DNA of 64,000 nucleotides. It comes from Comamonas testosteroni. Its GTDB lineage: Bacteria > Pseudomonadota > Gammaproteobacteria > Burkholderiales > Burkholderiaceae_C. Of this stretch, positions 1 to 10,079 are shown piece by piece. The notes beneath the pieces are model-generated. The model saw only the letters and a program-made list of their open reading frames with translations. It was not told where the DNA came from and searched no databases. The stretch is from contig NZ_CP129672.1 in the NCBI RefSeq assembly GCF_030505195.1, forward strand, positions 4,622,501-4,686,500. The letters run 5' to 3'. The position numbers and the translations under genes were made by a program. Positions within the stretch are counted from its first letter, which is position 1. Every line of letters begins with the position of its first letter.

Positions 1-1523
1 CCGTGAATATTCACGAAGGCAATCAGTATGTGGTCTCCGGCGTGAAGCTCGATGGCAACTACCTGGATCGTGACGACGAGTTCAAGTCGCTGGTCAAGAT
101 CAAGCCCGGTGAGCCTTATAACGCCGACCAGGTTTCCGAGACCGTCAAGGCTTTTACCGACTATTACAGCAATTTCGGTTTTGCCTTCGCCAAGGTGGAG
201 GCCGTGCCCGAGATCGATCGCGCCAACAATCGTGTGGCCATCGTGTTGCAAGCACAGCCTTCGCGTCGCGCCTATATCCGTCGCATCAGCGTCAGCGGCA
301 ACAACAAGACCCGCGACGAAGTGATTCGCCGCGAGTTCCGTCAGTTCGAGGCCTCCTGGTATGACGGCCAGAAGATCAAGCTGTCGCGCGACCGTGTGGA
401 CCGTTTGGGCTTCTTTACCCAGGTCGACATTGAGACCCAGGAAGTGCCCGGCTCTCCCGATCAGGTCGATCTGATGATCAATGTGGTCGAAAAGCCCACA
501 GGATCGATTCAGCTGGGCGCAGGTTTTTCCAGTGCTGAAAAGGTCTCGCTGTCCTTCGGCATCAAGCAGGAAAACGTGTTCGGCTCGGGCAACTACCTGG
601 GTCTGGATGTCAACACCAGCAAGTACAACCGCACCATGGTGGTGTCGACAACCAATCCGTACTTCACGGATACCGGTATCTCGCGCACCTATGACCTGTA
701 CTACCGCACTGTGCGTCCCTACTATGACGATGGCGCCTACAAGATCATCACCAAGGGTGCCAGCGTGCGTTTCGGCGTGCCCTTCAGCGAAGTGGACACC
801 ATCTTCTTCGGTGCCGGTGTCGAAGGCAATGAGATCAAGCCTGGCACGTATATGCCCGAGGTCTACAACGAGTATTGCGGCGGGGCTGTGGGCGCGAATG
901 TCGGCTGCTCCAAGACCGGCATTCCTCTGACGCTGGGTTGGTCTCGCGATAATCGCGACAGCGCGCTGGCTCCCAATTCCGGCCGCTATCAGCGTGTGAA
1001 TCTGGAGGCTTCGTTCATGAGCGATATGCGCTATGCGAAGGCCAACTACCAGATTCAGCAATATATTCCGCTGAACAAGAAGTACACGATTGCCCTGAAC
1101 GGTGAACTGGGCTGGGGCAAGGGCCTGGGCGGTAATCCCTATCCTATTTTCAAGAATTTCTATTCGGGCGGTCTGGGCTCGGTGCGTGGCTTTGAACAAG
1201 GCTCTCTGGGACGTCGTGACTTGGTCAATACCAATCTGGCCTTGGGCGGTACGCGCAAGCTGACCTTGAATGGCGAATTCATGGTCCCGTTCCCCGGTGC
1301 CGGTAATGACAGAACACTGCGTCTGTTCGGCTTTGTGGACGTGGGTAATGTGTGGGCGGAAGGTGAAAGCATGGATCTGGGAACCTTGCGTGCTTCCACC
1401 GGTATCGGTATTAGTTGGATTTCGCCGCTGGGTCCTCTGCGTTTGGCGTATGCTCAGCCAATCCGTAAGGAAACCGGCGATAGAATCCAGAAACTGCAAT
1501 TCCAAATCGGAACATCTTTCTAA
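1..1523 (+). CDS. bamA: Outer membrane protein assembly factor BamA, 3' part (5' end outside window)
   Basis: This is the C-terminal 506 residues of BamA, the Omp85 barrel that inserts beta-barrel proteins into the outer membrane. The reading frame is open to the left edge, so the GTG at base 3 is an internal Val codon and not the start. The visible part holds what look like POTRA 4 (about residues 3-80 of the visible part) and POTRA 5 (88-163), then the 16-strand barrel. The Omp85 signature VRGF is at visible residues 394-397, and the protein ends in the terminal Phe expected for a barrel substrate. The stop TAA overlaps the ATG of ompH by one base, as in the classical bamA-ompH-lpx cluster. 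Confidence 0.97.
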   Translation, partial: VNIHEGNQYVVSGVKLDGNYLDRDDEFKSLVKIKPGEPYNADQVSETVKAFTDYYSNFGFAFAKVEAVPEIDRANNRVAIVLQAQPSRRAYIRRISVSGNNKTRDEVIRREFRQFEASWYDGQKIKLSRDRVDRLGFFTQVDIETQEVPGSPDQVDLMINVVEKPTGSIQLGAGFSSAEKVSLSFGIKQENVFGSGNYLGLDVNTSKYNRTMVVSTTNPYFTDTGISRTYDLYYRTVRPYYDDGAYKIITKGASVRFGVPFSEVDTIFFGAGVEGNEIKPGTYMPEVYNEYCGGAVGANVGCSKTGIPLTLGWSRDNRDSALAPNSGRYQRVNLEASFMSDMRYAKANYQIQQYIPLNKKYTIALNGELGWGKGLGGNPYPIFKNFYSGGLGSVRGFEQGSLGRRDLVNTNLALGGTRKLTLNGEFMVPFPGAGNDRTLRLFGFVDVGNVWAEGESMDLGTLRASTGIGISWISPLGPLRLAYAQPIRKETGDRIQKLQFQIGTSF

Positions 1524-2029
1524 TGAAATCTCTCTCTAGCCATCTTTCTTTGGCTGTGCTGCTTGGCGCCATGGCCGTCTCTGCGCATGCACAGGAATTC
1601 AAGGCCGGTTTTGTGAACACGGATCGTATCTTCCGTGAGGCATCCGCTGCCAAGGCTGCCCAAGCCAAGCTTGAGCAGGAGTTTTCTAAGCGTGAAAAGG
1701 ATTTGGTCGATCAGGGCAATTCCTTGAAGACCGCCTCGGACAAGTTCGAGCGTGAAGCTACCACCATGTCCGAGAGCCAGCGTGCTTCGCGCCAGCGTCA
1801 GCTGGTGGATCAGGATCGTGAATTCCAGCGCAAGCGCCGTGAATTTCAGGAAGACCTGAACGCTCGCAAGAATGAAGAGCTGGCCACCGTGCTGGATCGT
1901 GCGAACAAGGTTGTCAAGCAAGTGGCCGAGACCGAAAAGTACGACGTCATCCTGCAAGAAGCCGTGTATATCAATCCCAAGTTTGATATCACCGACAAGG
2001 TCATCAAGGCCCTGAACGGCGCAAAGTAA
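1523..2029 (+). CDS. ompH: OmpH/Skp family periplasmic chaperone
   Basis: A 168-residue secreted protein of the Skp/OmpH family, a periplasmic holdase that keeps unfolded outer-membrane proteins soluble on their way to BamA. Residues 1-23 form a signal peptide with a likely cut after Ala-His-Ala. The middle (about residues 45-120) is rich in Lys, Glu, Gln and Arg and reads as a long helical tentacle. The start overlaps the bamA stop as TAATG, which suggests translational coupling. Length and position between bamA and lpxD are normal for the family. Confidence 0.95.
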   Translation: MKSLSSHLSLAVLLGAMAVSAHAQEFKAGFVNTDRIFREASAAKAAQAKLEQEFSKREKDLVDQGNSLKTASDKFEREATTMSESQRASRQRQLVDQDREFQRKRREFQEDLNARKNEELATVLDRANKVVKQVAETEKYDVILQEAVYINPKFDITDKVIKALNGAK

Positions 2030-2045
2030 TCCCAAGGATACTTTT

Positions 2046-3047
2046 GTGAGCGTTCTATTGGGACAGATTCTCGATGCGCTCGGTGGAGAACTGGTCGGTG
2101 GCGAGCGCGAGATGCCTATCTCGCGCATCGCTCCACTGGACTCTGCGGGTCACGGTGATCTGAGCTTTTTAAGCAATCCCCGCTATCGCCAGCAACTGGC
2201 CGCCTCACAGGCGGCCTGTGTCATTGTGGCGCCGACGATGCGTGATGAAGCCGCGCAGCGTGGCGCCTGCATTGTCACGGGCGATCCTTATGCCTATTTC
2301 GCACGTGCCACCCAGTGGTGGAAGGCGCACCAGCAGGGCGGCAGGCCGCGTGGCATCCATGCGAGTGCGGTGGTGGATGCCACGGCCCAGGTGCATGAAA
2401 GCGCCTATGTGGGGCCGCAATGCGTGGTGGAGGCTGGCGCGATCATCGGTGCCGATACGGTGCTGAAATCGCGTGTCTCCATCGGCCAGGGCTGTGCGCT
2501 GGGCGAGCGCTGCATTCTGCATCCCGGTGTGGTCATCGGTGCCGACGGCTTCGGCTTCGCGCCCTCGGCGGGCCAATGGGAAAAGATCGAGCAACTGGGG
2601 GGCGTGCGCATCGGCAACGATGTGGAAATCGGCGCCAACACCTGCGTGGATCGTGGGGCACTTGATGACACCGTCATTGAAGACGGCGTCAAGATCGATA
2701 ATCTGGTGCAGATTGCCCACAATGTGCACATTGGTGCGCATACGGTGATTGCCGGCAATACCGGCATTGCCGGCAGTGCGCGCATCGGCAAGCGCTGCCA
2801 GATTGGCGGAGCCGCCAATATTCTGGGGCATTTGACGATTGCGGACGGTACGGTGATTTCGCCAACGTCCATGGTCACTCGTTCCTTGCCCAAGGCAGGT
2901 TTTTATACAGGCATCTTTCCGTTGCAAGAGAACGAGCAATGGGAAAAGAACGCTGCAACCTTCAGGCAGTTGTACACGCTCCGCGAGCGGGTCAAGAAGC
3001 TTGAACAAGCGCTGGCTGAGGGCCGGCAAAGCAACAACGGAAATTGA
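2046..3047 (+). CDS. lpxD: UDP-3-O-(3-hydroxyacyl)glucosamine N-acyltransferase LpxD
   Basis: LpxD adds the second 3-hydroxyacyl chain, from acyl-ACP to the glucosamine nitrogen, in lipid A synthesis in the cytoplasm. The 333-residue protein has an N-terminal uridine-binding domain (to about residue 100), then hexapeptide repeats of a left-handed beta helix, and a C-terminal helix. The likely catalytic His is residue 225 in the HNVHIG segment. The start is GTG at 2046, 16 bases after the ompH stop, giving MSVLLGQIL. The stop TGA abuts the start of fabZ. Confidence 0.96.
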   Translation: MSVLLGQILDALGGELVGGEREMPISRIAPLDSAGHGDLSFLSNPRYRQQLAASQAACVIVAPTMRDEAAQRGACIVTGDPYAYFARATQWWKAHQQGGRPRGIHASAVVDATAQVHESAYVGPQCVVEAGAIIGADTVLKSRVSIGQGCALGERCILHPGVVIGADGFGFAPSAGQWEKIEQLGGVRIGNDVEIGANTCVDRGALDDTVIEDGVKIDNLVQIAHNVHIGAHTVIAGNTGIAGSARIGKRCQIGGAANILGHLTIADGTVISPTSMVTRSLPKAGFYTGIFPLQENEQWEKNAATFRQLYTLRERVKKLEQALAEGRQSNNGN

Positions 3048-3487
3048 TGATGGATATTCAAGAAATTCTCAAGCAACTGCCTCACCGCTATCCTTTTCTT
3101 CTGGTGGACCGGGTGCTTGAGCTTGAGCGCAACACGCGCATCAAGGCGATCAAGAACGTCACGTTCAACGAGCCGTTCTTCACCGGTCACTTCCCCGGTC
3201 GTCCCGTCATGCCCGGCGTGCTGATTCTTGAAGCTCTGGCTCAGGCAGCCGGCTTGCTGGCCTTCGACGCCATGGGCCAGGTGCCCGATGAAAACAATAT
3301 CTACTATTTCGTGGGCATCGACTCGGCTCGCTTCAAGCGCCCCGTGGTGCCGGGAGATCAGCTGGCTCTGGAGATCACCATCGACCGCGTGCGCGGCGGA
3401 ATCTGGAAGTTCAACGCCGTCGCCAGCGTGGATGGCGAAGTGGCCGCTGAAGCCCAGCTGATGTGCACCATGCGTCACGTGGGATAA
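3047..3487 (+). CDS. fabZ: 3-hydroxyacyl-ACP dehydratase FabZ
   Basis: FabZ dehydrates 3-hydroxyacyl-ACP in fatty acid elongation and competes with LpxA and LpxD for the same substrate pool. The hot-dog fold protein shows the family motifs [13 protein letters not shown] near the N-terminus and [11 protein letters not shown] followed by LEALAQ, which carry the active-site His and Glu. Two ATG codons (3047 and 3050) and a TTG (3044) are in frame. I chose 3047, which overlaps the lpxD stop by one base (TGATG). It is 146 residues from this start, normal for FabZ. Confidence 0.96.
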   Translation: MMDIQEILKQLPHRYPFLLVDRVLELERNTRIKAIKNVTFNEPFFTGHFPGRPVMPGVLILEALAQAAGLLAFDAMGQVPDENNIYYFVGIDSARFKRPVVPGDQLALEITIDRVRGGIWKFNAVASVDGEVAAEAQLMCTMRHVG

Positions 3488-3493
3488 GCGTTG

Positions 3494-4291
3494 ATGGCGG
3501 CTGTGAGCTTGATTCATCCCACCGCCGTGGTGGACCCTGCGGCCCAGCTTGACACCTCGGTGTCGGTGGGGCCGTATGCGGTTATCGGTCCCAGGGTGCG
3601 CATTGGCGCCGGCAGCAAGGTGGGCGCGCATTGCGTGATCGAAGGCGACACCACCATTGGTGAAGACAACCACATCTTCCAGTTCGCGTCGCTGGGTGCG
3701 CAGCCCCAGGACAAGAAGTACGCGGGCGAGCCCACGCGTCTGGTGATCGGCGATCGCAACACGGTGCGCGAGTTCTGTACCTTCAACACGGGCACCACGC
3801 AGGATCGCGGCGAGACGACCATCGGCAATGACAACTGGATCATGGCCTATGTGCATATCGCGCATGACTGCATCATTGGCAACCAGACCACGCTGGCCAA
3901 CAACACCACGCTGGCAGGCCATGTGCATGTCGGCGACTGGGTGACCATCGGCGGGCTGACCGGTGTGCTGCAGCGCATGCGTATAGGCGCACATGCCATG
4001 GTGGGCTTTCAGGCCCATGTGAATAAGGATGTGCCTCCCTTCATGACGGTGGACGGCAATCCGCTGGCCGCGCGCAGCGTGAATCTGATCGGTCTCAAGC
4101 GTCGTGGTTTCTCGGACGCGCGCATTGCCGCCGTGCGCGAGATGCACAAGCTGCTGTACCGCCAGGGTCTGACGCTGGAGCATGCGATTGCTGCCATGAA
4201 TGCGATCAAGTCGGCAACGCCTGAAGCCGTGCAGGACGTGGACTTCATGCAGTCCTTTCTGGCTTCGGCAAGCAACGGCATTACACGTTGA
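3494..4291 (+). CDS. lpxA: Acyl-ACP--UDP-N-acetylglucosamine O-acyltransferase LpxA
   Basis: LpxA performs the first step of lipid A synthesis, moving a 3-hydroxyacyl chain from ACP to UDP-GlcNAc. The 265 residues are almost all left-handed beta-helix hexapeptide repeats plus a C-terminal helical part. The likely catalytic His is residue 124 in VHIAHDC. A TTG at 3491 is also in frame, but ATG at 3494 is the natural start, six bases past the fabZ stop. The end of the gene runs straight into a palindromic repeat that continues into lpxB. Confidence 0.96.
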   Translation: MAAVSLIHPTAVVDPAAQLDTSVSVGPYAVIGPRVRIGAGSKVGAHCVIEGDTTIGEDNHIFQFASLGAQPQDKKYAGEPTRLVIGDRNTVREFCTFNTGTTQDRGETTIGNDNWIMAYVHIAHDCIIGNQTTLANNTTLAGHVHVGDWVTIGGLTGVLQRMRIGAHAMVGFQAHVNKDVPPFMTVDGNPLAARSVNLIGLKRRGFSDARIAAVREMHKLLYRQGLTLEHAIAAMNAIKSATPEAVQDVDFMQSFLASASNGITR

Positions 4292-4372
4292 TAGCAGCTC
4301 GCGCTGTCCCTATCTGAGTTTGAGACGTTAATAGCTCTGAAATGCCCGATAAGCAAACGCAAGTAGCTGCAG
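4289..4372. repeat. Dispersed palindrome, copy at the lpxA-lpxB junction
   Basis: TGATAGCAGCTCGCGCTGTC starts at the lpxA stop codon; the facing arm ACGCAAGTAGCTGCAGATTC lies inside the first codons of lpxB. The arms are imperfect reverse complements of each other and match the other copies. Confidence 0.6.
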
Positions 4373-5538
4373 ATTCAATAGCACCCAGCATCGCCATGGT
4401 GGCCGGCGAGGCCTCGGGCGATCTGCTGGCTTCGCTGTTGCTGGATGGTCTTCGTCAGCGCTGGCCCGATGCAAGCTCCATGGGGATCGGCGGCGACAGA
4501 ATGCAGGAGCGCGGCTTTGACGCCTGGTGGCAGTCAGAGCGCCTTGCCGTGCACGGCTACAGCTGGGAAGTGCTGGCGCGCGTGGCCGAGCTGCTCGGTA
4601 TTCGAAAAAAGCTGCGTCAGCGCCTGATTGCGCATCCGCCCTCGGTGTTTGTAGGTGTGGATGCGCCGGACTTCAACCTGGGGCTGGAAACCAGCTTGCG
4701 CGAAGCCGGCATCAAGACCGTGCACTTTGTCTGCCCTTCGATCTGGGCCTGGCGTGCCGATCGCGTGGAGAAAATCCGCCGCGCGGCCGACCATGTGCTG
4801 TGCATCTTCCCCTTCGAGCCCGAGCTGCTGGCCCAGCATGGCATCGAAGCCACCTACGTCGGTCATCCGCTGGCGCAGGTGATTCCGTTGCATCCCGATA
4901 AAGCTGCCGCGCGTGCGCGCCTGGGTCTGGCCGAAGAGGGCCTGGTGCTGGCATTGCTGCCCGGCAGCCGCCGCTCCGAGGTGCGCTACATCGCCTCAGG
5001 CTTTTTCAAGGCGGCAGCGCTGGTCCGCAAGGCATTGCCGCAGACCCGCATCGTCGTGCCTGCCGTGCCTTCGCTCTACGAGGAAGTGCAGCGCATTGCG
5101 GCCGAGGCCGGCATGCAGGACCGCTGCCTGATCGTCAAGGGTCAGTCCCACGATGTGCTGGCGGCCTGCGACTGCACACTGATTGCCAGCGGCACCGCCA
5201 CGCTGGAGGCCGCGCTCTACAAGCGTCCCATGGTCATCAGCTACAGCATGCACCCCTGGAGCTGGCGCCTCATGAAGCGCAAGCAGCTCCAGCCCTGGGT
5301 GGGGCTGCCCAATATTTTATGCGGCGATTTTGTCGTGCCCGAGCTGCTGCAGGATGCGGCTACGCCCGAGGCACTGGCTCAGGCCGCGCTGGGCTGGCTC
5401 AGGGCCAGCCAGGATTCTCCTGCCACCATTGAAGCGCTGGTTGAGCGCTTCACCGCGCTACATCACGAACTGCGCCGCGACACTGCCGAACTGGCTGCCC
5501 ATGCGATCCAAAAAATCATTGCCACTCCCGCTGCTTGA
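4342..5538 (+). CDS. lpxB: Lipid-A-disaccharide synthase LpxB
   Basis: LpxB condenses UDP-diacylglucosamine with lipid X to give the lipid A disaccharide (GT19 family). Residues from about 17 onward match the family, beginning [11 protein letters not shown]; other visible motifs include [10 protein letters not shown], the PSIWAWR segment, [10 protein letters not shown] and the [10 protein letters not shown] nucleotide-binding region. It is 398 residues, slightly longer than the E. coli protein. The extra first 15 or so residues ([15 protein letters not shown]) are encoded by a copy of a dispersed palindrome. There is no clear Shine-Dalgarno sequence before ATG 4342. The 3' end overlaps rnhB. 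Confidence 0.95.
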   Translation: MPDKQTQVAADSIAPSIAMVAGEASGDLLASLLLDGLRQRWPDASSMGIGGDRMQERGFDAWWQSERLAVHGYSWEVLARVAELLGIRKKLRQRLIAHPPSVFVGVDAPDFNLGLETSLREAGIKTVHFVCPSIWAWRADRVEKIRRAADHVLCIFPFEPELLAQHGIEATYVGHPLAQVIPLHPDKAAARARLGLAEEGLVLALLPGSRRSEVRYIASGFFKAAALVRKALPQTRIVVPAVPSLYEEVQRIAAEAGMQDRCLIVKGQSHDVLAACDCTLIASGTATLEAALYKRPMVISYSMHPWSWRLMKRKQLQPWVGLPNILCGDFVVPELLQDAATPEALAQAALGWLRASQDSPATIEALVERFTALHHELRRDTAELAAHAIQKIIATPAA

Positions 5539-6232
5539 GCAAGGCTGCCTGCCCTGGCATCCGCCCGGGCTGGTCGCCGGGGTGGATGAGGCAGGGCGCG
5601 GCCCGCTGGCCGGCCCGGTGGTGGCGGCTGCCGTCATCCTGGATGACATGAAGCCGATTGCCGGGCTGAACGACTCCAAAAAGCTCACGGCCAATCGCCG
5701 TGAGGTGCTCTACGACGAGATCCGCGCCAAGGCGCTGTGCTTTTGCATAGCGCAGGCCTCGGTGCAGGAGATCGACGAGATCAACATCCTCAAGGCAACG
5801 CTGCTGGCCATGCGCCGCGCGGTGATGGGCTTGCGTCTCAAGCCCGTGCTGGTGCTGGTGGACGGCAACCAGCTGCCGCAGATCGATGTGCAGGCCGAGG
5901 CCATCGTCAAGGGAGACTCGCTGGTGCAGGCCATTTCGGCGGCTTCCATCTTGGCCAAGGTCACGCGCGACCGCTGGTGTGAGCGCCTGGACGCCCAGTA
6001 TCCGCAGTACGGCTTTGCGGGCCACAAGGGCTACGGCACGGCCGCGCATCTGCAGGCCTTGCGCGCCCATGGGGCGACGGCCGAGCATCGGCGCTCCTTT
6101 GCGCCCGTGGCCCAGGTGCTGCAGGCAGGTCAGGTGTGCGCGGGCGGCACGGCCCAGCCCGTGCTCTGCGAGACCGGACTCTCGGGGGTGACCTCGAACC
6201 TGCTGATGTCGCAGGCATCGCTCTACGTCTGA
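5501..6232 (+). CDS. rnhB: Ribonuclease HII
   Basis: RNase HII cuts the RNA strand of RNA-DNA hybrids and starts removal of single ribonucleotides from DNA. The active-site acidic residues are visible in [13 protein letters not shown] near the N-terminus, in LVDGN, and in the [12 protein letters not shown] region; GHKGYGT is also typical. The frame is open upstream, but ATG 5501 gives a protein of 243 residues of normal N-terminal length and overlaps lpxB by 38 bases, which fits the usual lpxB-rnhB arrangement. The last 40 residues after the RRSFAPV motif are a poorly conserved tail. Confidence 0.93.
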   Translation: MRSKKSLPLPLLEQGCLPWHPPGLVAGVDEAGRGPLAGPVVAAAVILDDMKPIAGLNDSKKLTANRREVLYDEIRAKALCFCIAQASVQEIDEINILKATLLAMRRAVMGLRLKPVLVLVDGNQLPQIDVQAEAIVKGDSLVQAISAASILAKVTRDRWCERLDAQYPQYGFAGHKGYGTAAHLQALRAHGATAEHRRSFAPVAQVLQAGQVCAGGTAQPVLCETGLSGVTSNLLMSQASLYV

Positions 6233-6305
6233 TGCGCGGCTGATCGATATTGTCTGCATTCCCGAGTGCGGCACAGGGCCGCCTCGGGCGTTCTATCTTC
6301 TTTGG

Positions 6306-6382
6306 GACTTACGCAAACAAGAACGCCACAACGGTCTGCCTTCTGAGGCAGTCGCCCGGCCTGAACCCGTTTTGCGTAAGTC
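6306..6382. repeat. 77-bp element bounded by a 12-bp perfect inverted repeat
   Basis: GACTTACGCAAA at 6306-6317 is the exact reverse complement of TTTGCGTAAGTC at 6371-6382. The interior holds a smaller hairpin (CTGCC at 6338-6342 with GGCAG at 6347-6351, roughly). It lies between rnhB and the RNA methyltransferase gene. It could be a small non-autonomous transposable element or a regulatory hairpin; no target-site duplication was identified with certainty. Confidence 0.5.
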
Positions 6383-6448
6383 GTGTTCTTGTTTCAAGCT
6401 CGGCCAGGCGCTTGCATGCCGGGTTTTTGTTTTTTCTCAGAGGTCGAC

Positions 6449-7240
6449 ATGGTTGCACGCCCCCAGGTCACGGACATTCATTCGCGCGACAACGCTTTCG
6501 TCAAAGAACTGCGCCGTCTGTCCCAGGACAGCACGGCCTATCGCAAGCAGGGGCAGGTCTGGCTTGAAGGCGATCATCTTTGCCGTGCGGCCCTGGTGCG
6601 GGGCCTGAAACCAAAGGTTGCTGTTTTTGCACAGTCTTTCTGGCCTCAGGCGCCCGAAGAGTGGGTGCAGGTCGCCAGCAAGGTCGTGGTGCTGGCAGAT
6701 GTCTTGTTCGACGAGATCAGCGCTCTGGAATCTCCCGCCCGCATGGGCTATGTGATGGACTGGGATGCGGGTGTGCAGGTGCAGCCGGGCGTTGCCACCG
6801 TGGTGCTGGACCGCGTACAGGATGCCGGCAATGTGGGCAGCATCCTGCGCAGCGCGTCGGCCTTCGGTTTCACCCAGATCGTGGCGCTCAAGGGCACGGC
6901 CGCGCTGTGGAGCCAGAAGGTGCTTCGCGCCGGAATGGGTGCTCACTTCGGGCTGCATCTGGTCGAGGCGGCATCGGTCGAGGATGTGCAAGGCCTGCAA
7001 GTGCCCCTGGTCGTGACCAGCTCCCATCAGGGGACATTGATTCATGAGGCCGATCTGCCCTGGCCCTGTGCCTGGGCCATGGGCCACGAGGGGCAGGGCG
7101 TGGGCGATGCGCTGATGGAGATGGCGAGCCACCGCATCAGCATTGCGCAGCCTGGAGGTGAGGAGTCACTCAATGTGGCTGCTGCAGCCGCGATCTGCCT
7201 GCATGCGAGCAGCGTAAGCATGCTACGCCGCAGAGGGTAA
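6449..7240 (+). CDS. TrmH/SpoU family RNA 2'-O-methyltransferase
   Basis: A SPOUT-class methyltransferase that would methylate a ribose 2'-OH in rRNA or tRNA with S-adenosylmethionine. The C-terminal half has the three knot motifs: DAGNVGSILRSA, AMGHEGQGV and ESLNVAAAAAICLH. The N-terminal 90 residues resemble the small substrate-binding domain of the RlmB-like group. The frame is open from 6383, but ATG 6449 starts the recognisable N-terminus, giving 263 residues. The exact target nucleotide cannot be told from sequence alone. The same-strand order rnhB, this gene, then carA suggests the native neighbourhood before the intron arrived. Confidence 0.88.
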   Translation: MVARPQVTDIHSRDNAFVKELRRLSQDSTAYRKQGQVWLEGDHLCRAALVRGLKPKVAVFAQSFWPQAPEEWVQVASKVVVLADVLFDEISALESPARMGYVMDWDAGVQVQPGVATVVLDRVQDAGNVGSILRSASAFGFTQIVALKGTAALWSQKVLRAGMGAHFGLHLVEAASVEDVQGLQVPLVVTSSHQGTLIHEADLPWPCAWAMGHEGQGVGDALMEMASHRISIAQPGGEESLNVAAAAAICLHASSVSMLRRRG

Positions 7241-7277
7241 TCCCGGGGCGCTTCAAAGGGGTGAAGCGGACAGAGCC

Positions 7278-7283
7278 TATAAT
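7278..7283 (+). promoter_or_regulatory. Perfect -10 box TATAAT, likely the carAB promoter
   Basis: TATAAT lies 38-43 bases after the methyltransferase stop and is followed by GGGCGGC. A weak -35 candidate, TTCAAA, begins about 26 bases upstream, giving a spacing of about 20, longer than ideal. The next gene on this strand outside the intron is carA, so this box is read as the carAB promoter, with transcription starting a few bases before the proposed intron edge. Confidence 0.5.
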
Positions 7284-8308
7284 GGGCGGCTTTGTGCGAC
7301 ACGTTAGTCGCTCTGAGAGTCGGTTGAGCCTCTGAAAACCGTACAACCAGACCTCCCAAGGGTCCGGTACGAGGCACATTCTTCCCATCAGGCTACGCCC
7401 CACTGGGGTCAGTCCAGTCTCTGGCTCCGAACTTCGGCAGCCTCATCGGCTTGACTATTCCTGCAATAGTCCGGCTCAGCTGTGGTCGCGTGCAATGCAC
7501 GTCCCGGCCGTATCACACTGACCGCCACAAGCGGACATTTCAAACAGAAATCCTTCATTGGAGGACTTCTTACGTGCATACGCTTTGAATGATGGAAGAA
7601 GCACAGAGTGCAACTCTGACCTGCCTTGTCATGCTCTCTAGCAATGGAGTGCCATGACCTTGTGTGCGACCACAAGTAGCCTACGGTGACATGCAAACCT
7701 AGTAATGGGTCTGTGTGAAGCTCACCTGACAAAGTACCCCCGCGCAAGCGGTACACCTAACCCGTGAGGGCGGATGTAGACACTGCCAGCAGAAGGGCGG
7801 TAGAGGGGCCAGGCTAGTTCCGCATGGGCAACATAAAGTGAATCATCGCTTGAACCTGGGTAACCATTGAATGGCTAAATCTGCTGATAAGCCATAACTA
7901 AAAAGTGTGCTGATGGCTGTGTTTGTAGAGCTAAGACACACGTCGACGTTAATTCAGCCCCAGGAGAGATGAGTCCTAACCGGATAGACATGCAGCGATG
8001 CGAATCGCCCGTGTCGGCAAGTCAGGGAACGTGGTAAGCCCCACTATCCGCCAGCACGCGCAAGCGTGCTGGCAGGGAAGCCGTAAGGCAACCTGTTGGA
8101 TGAGGGGGTATGGGATGGTGGAAAAAGCGAATGGCTGCCTGTAATGGGTGGCATAGGGGCTCAAGCCCTTACGCGAAAGCGTGCCCACTTCCACTTGGTG
8201 CAACCGTCGCTCGCGACTGCATTTGTTTAAACCTAGCCCGAAGGGATTGTGCGTATCCCTTCGGGGAGACGTGCGTCCTCTGAGGGTTCAACTCGGTAGG
8301 AGGAAAGC

Positions 8309-10000
8309 ATGAGAAAACTCACCGGCGACGGCGAATCTGCGTCCTCACGCGAACCGCAAGACTGGCATGCCATCGATTGGCACCGTGTCGAGCAGTTTGT
8401 GAGAACGACGCAGCAACGCATAGCGAAGGCAACGCTGGACAAGGATTGGCGCAGGGTGAAAGCTCTGCAACGGTCTTTAAACCACTCGTTTTCCGCCAGG
8501 GCTCTGGCGGTAAGACGTGTAACTGAAAACCAAGGCAAGCGAACGGCGGGAGTCGATCGTCAGCTTTGGGATTCTCCTGCCCTGAAACGGGCGGCGATTG
8601 GAAGGTTGAAGCAGCAGCGGGGATACAAGCCCAAGCCATTGCGGCGGGTCTACATCCCCAAGTCCAACGGAAAGGCGCGCCCCCTGGGCATTCCCACGAT
8701 GTTGGATCGGGCCATGCAGGCGTTACACCTGCTTGGACTGGAACCGGTGGCGGAAACCACGAGCAATCCGAATAGCTACGGCTTCAGGAGAAATCGTTCG
8801 ACGGCAGATGCCATGGGCCAGATATTTGTCACCACCTCTCAGCGGTCTGCGGCTGCTTGGGTGTTGGAGGCAGATATTCGAGGCTGTTTCGACCATATCA
8901 ACCATGAGTGGCTGGTGCGTCAAGTTCCCATGAACAAGGCAATCTTGCGCAAGTGGCTGAAAGCCGGGGTAGTCCACAAGGGCCGCCTCTCGCCGACTGA
9001 AGAAGGGACGCCGCAAGGCGGCATCATCTCGCCAACCTTGGCGAATATGTGTTTGAACGGGCTGGAAACCGACCTGAAAGCGCACTTGGTTGCGAAATAC
9101 GGGAAGACAAAAGCCAAAGGACTCAAAGTCCATGTGATCCGGTACGCCGACGATTTTGTGGTGACCGGCATCTCGCGAGAGGTGCTGGAAACAGAAATCA
9201 AACCGTGGATAGAAGCCTTCCTCGCACAACGAGGTCTGCAACTGTCGCCGGAGAAGACCAAGGTCGTACACATAGACGAGGGTTTCGATTTCCTGGGGTG
9301 GAATTTCCGTAAATACAACGGAAAACTCCTCATCAAGCCGAGCAAGAAGAACGTGCAAACGTTTTATCGCAAGGTCAGCGAAATCGTGAAAACACACCTA
9401 TCAACGAAGCAGGAGGATCTCATTGCCAAACTGAATCCAATCCTTCGGGGCTGGGCGCGGTACCACCAACCGGTGGTGGCGAAGGAAACCTTCAGTCGGA
9501 TGGACAGCTTGATCTACTGGCGCCTGGTGCGCTGGACGAGAAGGCGACATCCGAATAAGTCCCACCCTTGGTGCAAAAGCCGTTACTGGCGGCGCATCAA
9601 GGACCGGGACGAGTTTGCTGCAACTGTGAAAAAGGCGGATGGCCCACTCATGATCAAGCTGCTGAAGCTTGCGGATACAGAGATCGTGAGGCATGAAAAG
9701 ATCAAGGGGGAATACAACCCCTTTGACCCGGCCTGGGAGGTGTATGGCGAGACGTTGCGAACGAAACGCATGTTGAAAAACATGGCGTACCAGTATGAAA
9801 CGTCGATGCTGTATATCAGCCAAAATGGGCGTTGCGCACTTTGTGCGGAGCCGTTGGAGGATGGTGAACGCTGGCACGACCACCACATTGTTTACAAGGT
9901 GATGGGCGGGTCAGACAACCTCTCCAATCGGGTGCTACTGCATCCGGTCTGTCATAGACGACTGCATGCCTTGGGTTTGCAGGTAGCGAAACCGGCCTGA
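8309..10000 (+). CDS. ltrA: Group II intron reverse transcriptase/maturase with HNH endonuclease
   Basis: A 563-residue intron-encoded protein that would help splicing and copy the intron into new sites. It shows an N-terminal RT0-like segment with RRVTENQGKRTAGVD, the fingers/palm motifs ending in the catalytic YADD (residues 279-282), a maturase X domain around residues 330-420 (GWARYHQP is typical), and a C-terminal HNH nuclease with paired cysteines and HDHHIV around residue 522. ATG 8309 follows a strong ribosome site (GTAGGAGGAAAGC). The frame has no internal stop, so the element may be active. Mobility at a DNA target is inferred from the HNH domain. Confidence 0.95.
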   Translation: MRKLTGDGESASSREPQDWHAIDWHRVEQFVRTTQQRIAKATLDKDWRRVKALQRSLNHSFSARALAVRRVTENQGKRTAGVDRQLWDSPALKRAAIGRLKQQRGYKPKPLRRVYIPKSNGKARPLGIPTMLDRAMQALHLLGLEPVAETTSNPNSYGFRRNRSTADAMGQIFVTTSQRSAAAWVLEADIRGCFDHINHEWLVRQVPMNKAILRKWLKAGVVHKGRLSPTEEGTPQGGIISPTLANMCLNGLETDLKAHLVAKYGKTKAKGLKVHVIRYADDFVVTGISREVLETEIKPWIEAFLAQRGLQLSPEKTKVVHIDEGFDFLGWNFRKYNGKLLIKPSKKNVQTFYRKVSEIVKTHLSTKQEDLIAKLNPILRGWARYHQPVVAKETFSRMDSLIYWRLVRWTRRRHPNKSHPWCKSRYWRRIKDRDEFAATVKKADGPLMIKLLKLADTEIVRHEKIKGEYNPFDPAWEVYGETLRTKRMLKNMAYQYETSMLYISQNGRCALCAEPLEDGERWHDHHIVYKVMGGSDNLSNRVLLHPVCHRRLHALGLQVAKPA

Positions 10001-10079
10001 ATAGGCTTAGGGTTCACCCCGGATTAACCGCGCTGAGGTAGAATGGAGCGCTTTTAACGGGGCTGAATTTGTTGTGCTT

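Noticed and set aside
3..5. GTG at base 3 as a start codon for the first gene
   Set aside because: The frame is open to the window edge and the protein lacks the first POTRA domains and signal peptide of BamA, so this is an internal codon.
7409..8203. Short open frames in the 5' part of the intron
   Set aside because: The region is structured intron RNA; the frames lack ribosome sites and recognisable products.
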